From contig MCFH01000007.1 of the NCBI GenBank assembly GCA_002104945.1, positions 124,001-188,000 on the forward strand: DNA of 64,000 bases, read 5' to 3'. Position numbers and translations under genes: made by a program. Origin of the DNA: Piromyces finnis (Eukaryota > Neocallimastigomycota > Neocallimastigomycetes > Neocallimastigales > Neocallimastigaceae). A model generated the notes under the pieces. The model did no database searches, had not been told where the DNA came from, and saw nothing but the letters and a program-made list of their open reading frames with translations. This document shows, in pieces, positions 57,301-64,000 of the stretch (the first letter of the stretch is position 1; each line of letters begins with the position of its first letter).

Positions 57301-60300
57301 TTAATAAACTATATATTAAACCAGACACTAATCTATAATTTATTTCAAAAAATTCTGGTCAAAAAAAAATATGCCGTTGAATTAAACTAATAAAATAAAA
57401 TAATAAAAAAGGAAAGAGAAAATGAACAGATTAATTTCCTTTATATTCTTGGCTTTAAATGAATAGAAAAAAATTGATTTCTTTATTTTAATAATAAAAA
57501 TAAAAATAATAATTAATATTATTATTATTACTTTTAATTATTTATTTTTAAAATAAGAAAGTTAAATAAATTTTATTATTTGCTAAATATTAATTCTATA
57601 TTGTTATATAAAGTTAAAAAAAAAAGTACTCCTTTTCAATTAGCATCATTCTAAAAGTAAATAGTCTAGATAAATAAGAAATAACTAGCAGCATATGGAT
57701 AATTAGATGAATAAATTTCTTTTTTATATTATTTGTTAATATAATTTATCAATTAAAATATAATTAAATTTTAATTAAATTTAAATTAATATATAATTTA
57801 TAGAATAATTTTTTTAATAATAAATAATTTAAATATAAAATAAAATTAATTTTCCTAATCTACATATTAAATATATTAAATAGAAAGAATGATAAATTAA
57901 AATAATTAAATATTAATTAATTAAATTATATCTATCATTTTTATATATTAATAAATTTAACATGAAAATCTTTTTAATATTAATTTATATATATAATACT
58001 TTATATGTCTATTTATTTTAGATTAATGATTAATTAGTTTATCCGCAATTAATAATTCTAGATTCCTTCACCAATCATCAATAATTTTAAAAAATAGAGT
58101 TTAATAAAGATTTTCTGTCAAAACTTCAACATTTAATATGCGCAAGTGAATACTTCCTATTGTAGACATATTAATACCATCATATTGAATACTATTGTAT
58201 TAATAATCCATAGAATAAAATATAAAAAAAAAAGTTACTTTATTTTATATCCTTTTATAGAATTCTTTTTTTTTCTTTCATTATGATCTCAATTAATAGA
58301 CAATATTACAATAATCATTTATCATTTATATTTTATGTAGTAACTAGTATAGTATTACGCTTACATTCATCTATATATCTTTGTTATTAAAAAATATATA
58401 TACCCTCTTTTTATATTTTTAAAATATTTATAATAATGTATTCAAATGATATATGTATGTATAAAGAGAAACTATATATTTATTATTACTTGCTTATATC
58501 GCCTCTCTTAGATTCTAATAAACCTATAAAAATTAATATAAAACTATGAATAATCATTTTCGTAAAAAAAAAAAATTATTAAAAGTGCCATCTCTATAAA
58601 AATGATAAAGATAAAGATCATAAAGTTGTATTTATAAAATAACTAAAAAATATAATTTTTTTTCAATCTATATTAATATTTTAATGTAATGTATATATTT
58701 ATATGGATTTATAATAATAATTTACAATCTTACTCTTCATCTTAAATTATAATAATACTATTATTTTATAATCCATTATATAAACAAAAAAAAAAAGAAT
58801 AATATAAAAGGTAAAAACCTTTTTTGTCCAAATATTATAATAAAATAAATAATAATAATAAAAAATATTGATGTAACATTTAACAAAATATTATTACATT
58901 CTGTATTTGAAAAACATTTAATTTCAATTGTTTATCATTATTTTTATGTATAATGAAATAATGAAATAATAAAATAATTATAAATTTTATTAAATTAAAT
59001 ATTAAAAATTTTAAAGAATTTAACCCTTAAAATTAAAAATAAAAAAAAACTTTATAGTTATAATTATATAAATAAGATTAATTTTATATAATATTTATAA
59101 TACTTTATTAGTAATTTCCTTATATATTATATATTAAGATATTGAAAGTTTTATATATACATATCTCTTTTTTTTTTATTCATATTATTCAATATTCAAA
59201 TATAATTAAATGGTAATATGTTTTCTTTTAGAGAAAAAAATATATATTAACTTTTTTTTGAAATTTCTATTAAAATATACTGTTTTGTAGAAACGAAATT
59301 AATAATATGTATCATTTAAAAGTATTCATTAAAAAAAAAAGTTTGTAATTTAACCTACTTAATTTGTTTTCAGTACAAAAAATTAAACTATGCTATGAAA
59401 GTAGGGTAAAATATTTAAGTGATAATTTGTTTTCAGTACAAAAAATTAAACTATGCTATGAAAGTAGGGTAAAATATTTAAGTGATGTTTCATTATTTAA
59501 TATGTATAAAAAAAAAAAAAATTAATTGAATTTTTCTTTAAATAATTAATAGGTATATGATGAATGGTTTAATAACTTTTAAAAAATGCGTATATATTTT
59601 ATTATCAATACTAGTTAATAACTATTGTTAAAGTATTTTAAAAAATATAAATATCCATTGAAATTAGTTGCTTCAGATAATAATAATTCACTAATAATTA
59701 ATAAGTTTATATTATTGAAATAGATTAACTAGTTTTAAAATTTTTAAAGTTATTTCATTGGTTATTCATCAGTCATACATCAATTCTGCCAAACCATAAA
59801 AAATAAAGGATAAGACGTATAATATCACAATAATAAAATAATTTAATTATGAAATTAATAAAAATATATTAAAAGCATTTCTATTTTTTATTTTTTTGAT
59901 TTTAAAATTTTTTAATAATTTTGAAATTTGAATTTTAAATTTTGAAATTTTGAAATTTTGAAATTTGAAAATTTTAACAAAAATAACTAAATAATAATAA
60001 CAGTATATAATAATCAAATATTAATAAAGTTTCTTTTTATATTATTGAAGCAATAATATTAAAAGAAGTGAAAAAAATAAGCGTATATATATATATATAA
60101 AATGTTCTTTTTCTTCATTTAAGAGAAATCAAAAAAAAAAAAAAAATCAAAAAAAAAATAAAATATAAGGAAATCACATTGGTAAAATAGCAACAATAAT
60201 AATATATACATACCAAATAAAAAAAAACAAAACTTTTTTTTTTAATATAGATATCAAAAAGAATAATATCTATTTTTAAAAGAAAAATAATTAGATATAT

Positions 60301-60542
60301 TTAGAATTAAAAGCCAATTTAGAAATTTAAATAAACTCCACTTAATAATTTAATAAACATAAATAAAAAGAAAAGAAAAAAGGAATTATCCAATATTTTC
60401 TTAATTTCTTTACTCAGTTAATTGGTAAGTCTAAAATTTCTCACATTTATTATAAATTGAAAATAAGTTATTTTTTTTTTCTAATATAATGAATCTTTTG
60501 AAATAGTAGTATAATTATAAAAGAAAAAAAAAACTTTAAAAC
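54355..60542. other. 6.2 kb gene-free region between divergent genes
   Basis: No open frame of note on either strand. It contains the promoters of sugar transporter 2 (-) and the SLC25A46-like gene (+), and an exact 63-bp tandem duplication at 59361-59486. Otherwise it is AT-rich sequence without recognisable elements. Confidence 0.6.
59361..59486. repeat. Exact 63-bp tandem duplication
   Basis: The unit starting AATTTGTTTTCAGTAC and ending TATTTAAGTGAT occurs twice with no spacer (59361-59423 and 59424-59486). I see no difference between the copies, so the event is recent or the copies are kept alike. It could also be an assembly or mapping artefact. Confidence 0.95.
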
Positions 60543-62618
60543 ATGGGACTTCAAACATGGCAGTACCTGCTTGGAATTTCATATGTTAATACCGATAATC
60601 AGGGCAATTCCATTTATTCTTCTGATTTTCAATTCAATCAATCCATGTCTATATCAGATTCGAGGCAATCCATCAATAGTACAGCCACTCAAAATTCATT
60701 ATCAGAAGCTCAAAATGAAATTCTTTCCACCATCGAAAATCATTTTAAAATGTTAAATGATAAATTACAAAAAAAAGGTTTATATAATATTTAATAATAC
60801 TAATAATACTAATATTAATGATAGAAAACAATATAGATATATATTCTTATAAATAAATTATTTTAATTTTTTTTATTTATTGATAAATTTTAAATATGAT
60901 TCAATTACTATCATCTTGTAATTAATAAGAGCAAATGGAAAACTATATGGGAATTATCATTGGTTTTACAAGTCTAACTTCATCATTTTTAATATCTATA
61001 CCATTTTCAATTATAAGAAATAGAACTAGGGTAATTATTCTACACTAATATAAATTTAATTTAAAATATATAGTCTTATTAATTATGAAATGTTTATTTT
61101 TTTTTCTCAAATATTTTTTTTATAATATATTAATTAATTAGGCTATATCATTACTTAATGTCAGAGATAGAGAATTAATACAATACTTTAGCAATTTTTC
61201 AGAATTTCCAGAAGGAAGATTAATTATGGAATGTTGTGCAGAAAGTTTATTATATCAAAGTTGTTTTACCCTCACTGAAAATATTGTGGATAATATTGAA
61301 AATTTAATGGGAAACCCAAAGGAAAAGAAAAAAGAAGAAAAAAATAAAAAATTAAAAAAGAATCAAGTAACAAAGAAAGAAGATAAGCCTTCTCTCATGA
61401 AAACAATTATAGTAAAAAGGTAAACAAAAAAATTGTTCATTATGCATAATAAGTGAAAAAAAAAAAAAAAATTAAATTTAAATTAAAAATTAAAACTAAT
61501 ACTAATATTAATTATTTATATATATCTATTTCATTTTTATCCTATTCCCTATTACAAAATATATATGTACCAATGTATATATATATAGTATTGGCTTTAT
61601 TATAAGTTACCCAATGTACAAAAGTTATATTTGCCATCCAATTAATTATCCAAAAAATATGATTCAAAACTATAAAAGTATTTTTCTCTCTATAAAAAAG
61701 AAAATAATAAATAGTTTTATACGAGATGGTTTTAAATCAAAAACACAAGGCGTGATCACATCTAACATTGTTAATCAAACTGTATCTTCCTTCCCTTCAT
61801 CTTCTACTTATGACCATGCCTGCTTAGAACGTATGCCTATCATAGATACAACACCTTGGTATTCACCTTTCTTTACTACCATCTTTTATTGGATATCCTA
61901 CGATGTAATAGAAATGTTAATTTATAAAGGTATTTCTCATTTATATTTCAATAATATCAATAGTAATAATCATAAAGCAATTCAAAGAAAACCAATACCA
62001 AGTCGTCAAAATAGTCAAAGTCAACATCTTGGACAACAAGAACAAAATATTAACGATGATGTTAATAATAACTCAACCTTCCCACCATCATCAATATCAA
62101 CTTCTCAAACTCAAGATCAACAACCCCAATCACAATCATCATCCAACAAAGAACAAAGACAAAATAATGGAAGATCACCTCAACATGCCAAGTTGATGAA
62201 AACTTCCACAATGTTAAAAAGAGTTTATATTGATATTTTTTGTCGTTTAGCTAGTAATCTTCTTACCAAAATTATTACCTATCCAATTGATACTGTATGT
62301 GTAAAACTTTTAACAAATGGTTCAAATATTAAACCTACCTATCGTCATGTCTCAAAACCTTCTTTCCCTCTATCTGATACCTATCCTCTTTTAAACAAGA
62401 ATATTCATGGTTTTTGGAGTTGTTGTCAACATATCTATCAAACCAAAGGTATTCTTGGTTTTTATGAAAACTTTCTATATGGAATGGTACCTGAAATTAT
62501 TTTCAATACTGTTATTTTGGAAATTACTTATTACGCTTCCAACTATATCTTAAAATACGTGGAATCTAAATATGAAATAATACCCAAATCTAAATATAAA
62601 AATAGAAAAAAGAAATAA
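60543..62618 (+). CDS. SLC25A46: SLC25A46/Ugo1-like mitochondrial-carrier-family protein
   Basis: Four exons: 60543-60777, 60930-61030, 61142-61419 and 61589-62618 (TAA), 547 residues. The N-terminal 75 residues are Ser/Asn-rich. Exon 2 gives a membrane segment (GIIIGFTSLTSSFLISIPFS). The last third holds a recognisable carrier repeat: LTKIITYPIDTVCVKLLTNG near residue 435 (PxDxxxxK), then GFWSCCQHIYQTKGILGFYE and a final membrane segment. A Gln/Ser-rich loop (about residues 345-400) interrupts the protein. The single degenerate carrier repeat and overall order are closest to SLC25A46 and Ugo1, which sit in the outer mitochondrial membrane and act in fusion/fission and cristae or lipid organisation. 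In an anaerobe the target would be the hydrogenosome. Confidence 0.75.
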
Positions 62619-63622
62619 GAAAAAAAAAAAAAGAAAGAAAGAAAAAGAGATAAATTAATAATAAAATATTACATAGGAAATATTTATAATAAATAAATTC
62701 AATGAATAACAAGATATCACTATTTTATTTACTTAATACCGAACTACATATATAGAATATTAAATACTTTCACCTAATTTTAATAAAATATAAAAAAAAA
62801 AAAATTTAAAAAAAAAAAAAATAAATGAATAAAAATATTATTTTATTTTATAAAGAAACAATAATATATATAGAAAAGGAATAATGAAAATTTTAAATAA
62901 AAAAAAATAAAAAAAAAAAAATAATAATAACAATAAAAAATAAAATAAAATAAAAAAAAATATTTATCAAATAAGTAAATAATAATATTTTGATATAATT
63001 TTTAATGCTTATCCATTTTGATATTCTTTTTTTTTTTTATAAAAAAAAAAAGAAAAGAAAAAAAAAGAAATGCAAATATTAAATTTTGTAATGTGTATCA
63101 AAAGTAAAAGATTCATAAAAGAATTAAAGAAACCTTTTTTTATAACTTTGTTCCTTGCCCATTATATTACTATATTATTATTATTTATTCAAATTAAAAT
63201 TAAATATTTCAATAATATATTATTAAATTTGATAATAAATTTCATATTTATGATCCCTCTCCTTTACGAAAAAGGAAAAAACACTAAACCTTCAACTCTT
63301 TTTTAAAGAAAAATTTAAAATGTTATTCATTTTTTAAAAATTAGTATTATATTAAATAATACACAAGTTTATTTTTATTGTAATTGACTTTTAAAAATTA
63401 TTGGTATTGAAAAATACCGCTTAAATTATAATAATTGATTTAATCTTTAATGTATTATTCTATAAATTCATGGAAAAATATATTTTCAAAATAAAATTTA
63501 AAATGTAAAATTGATTATATTATTTTGCGCTTTGTAGTATGGAACCGTGTTTCATATATTTAAAGATGTTTTAATTTAAAACATTCTGCTGAAAATCATT
63601 ATTATTTTATAAAATGTCATTC
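62619..63622. other. Convergent spacer SLC25A46-like / histone H3
   Basis: The 3' regions of the two convergent genes. It has A-rich runs and an open frame at 63070-63306 (Ile/Phe/Lys-rich, 78 residues) with no start context or family, which I do not call. Confidence 0.55.
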
Positions 63623-63895
<273 letters not shown>

Positions 63896-64000
63896 CTATT
63901 ATTTTTTTTTTATTTGTTTTAATAAAAATATTTAATAATTCTATTCTTTTATGCCTTGAATACTATTTTTAACATTTAATTACTAATTTTACAAAAATAA

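Noticed and set aside
54355-60542. Centromere or replication origin in the 6 kb gene-free region
   Set aside because: Only absence of genes and AT-richness support it, which is true of several other spacers here.
63070-63306. 78-residue Ile/Phe-rich ORF
   Set aside because: Composition is that of background AT-rich DNA and no family motif is seen; it could still be a small membrane protein, but I have no evidence.

Overview
This window is extremely AT-rich eukaryotic nuclear DNA, with long A/T homopolymers, many AAT/ATT microsatellites, and short AT-rich GT...AG introns (donors near GTAAGT, acceptors near TAG). Most genes only become readable after splicing, so gene models here are exon chains joined by hand using donor/acceptor sites, reading phase and family homology. 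The histone H3 C-terminus (RRLRGERS) is fungal in type. Flagellum-associated proteins (FSIP1-like), expanded hexose-transporter-type MFS genes and the extreme base composition together suggest an early-diverging zoosporic fungus, most probably an anaerobic gut fungus (Neocallimastigomycota). That assignment is inference.

Layout. 1-4273 (+) 3' part of a GPATCH1-type G-patch splicing factor. 4784-5213 dead LINE fragment in a 4.9 kb desert. 9177-10348 (+) UBE2C-type ubiquitin-conjugating enzyme. 12404-15280 (+) tRNA CCA-adding enzyme. 16219-21404 (+) FSIP1-like coiled-coil protein. 22033-23153 (-) PEX11. 24271-29091 (-) Sec7-PH Arf GEF. 29.1-33.3 kb desert holding a structured, GC-rich, poly(A)-tailed element bounded by a perfect 14-bp direct repeat (32162-32571). 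33277-37800 (-) large protein with two cyclic-nucleotide-binding-fold domains. 39282-40301 (-) BET1 SNARE. 44454-46329 (-) and 52692-54354 (-) two paralogous sugar transporters, separated by a 5'-truncated LINE (49572-~52120, -). 54.4-60.5 kb gene-free. 60543-62618 (+) SLC25A46/Ugo1-like carrier. 63623-63895 (-) 3' exon of histone H3.

Functional themes: mRNA and tRNA processing (G-patch factor, CCA enzyme), vesicle traffic (Arf GEF, BET1), organelle membrane shaping (PEX11, SLC25A46-like), probable flagellar biology (FSIP1-like, CNB protein) and sugar uptake. There is no operon logic; neighbouring genes are unrelated apart from the transporter pair.

The best candidate for something undescribed is the 32176-32557 element: a GC island (about 43% G+C by hand count over 32341-32520) with several perfect helices, an A-rich 3' tail and flanking direct repeats, consistent with a SINE or a retroposed structured RNA. 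Also notable are PEX11 in a presumed hydrogenosome-bearing lineage, a LINE family with a conserved 3' hairpin, and many very small exons (15-45 nt).
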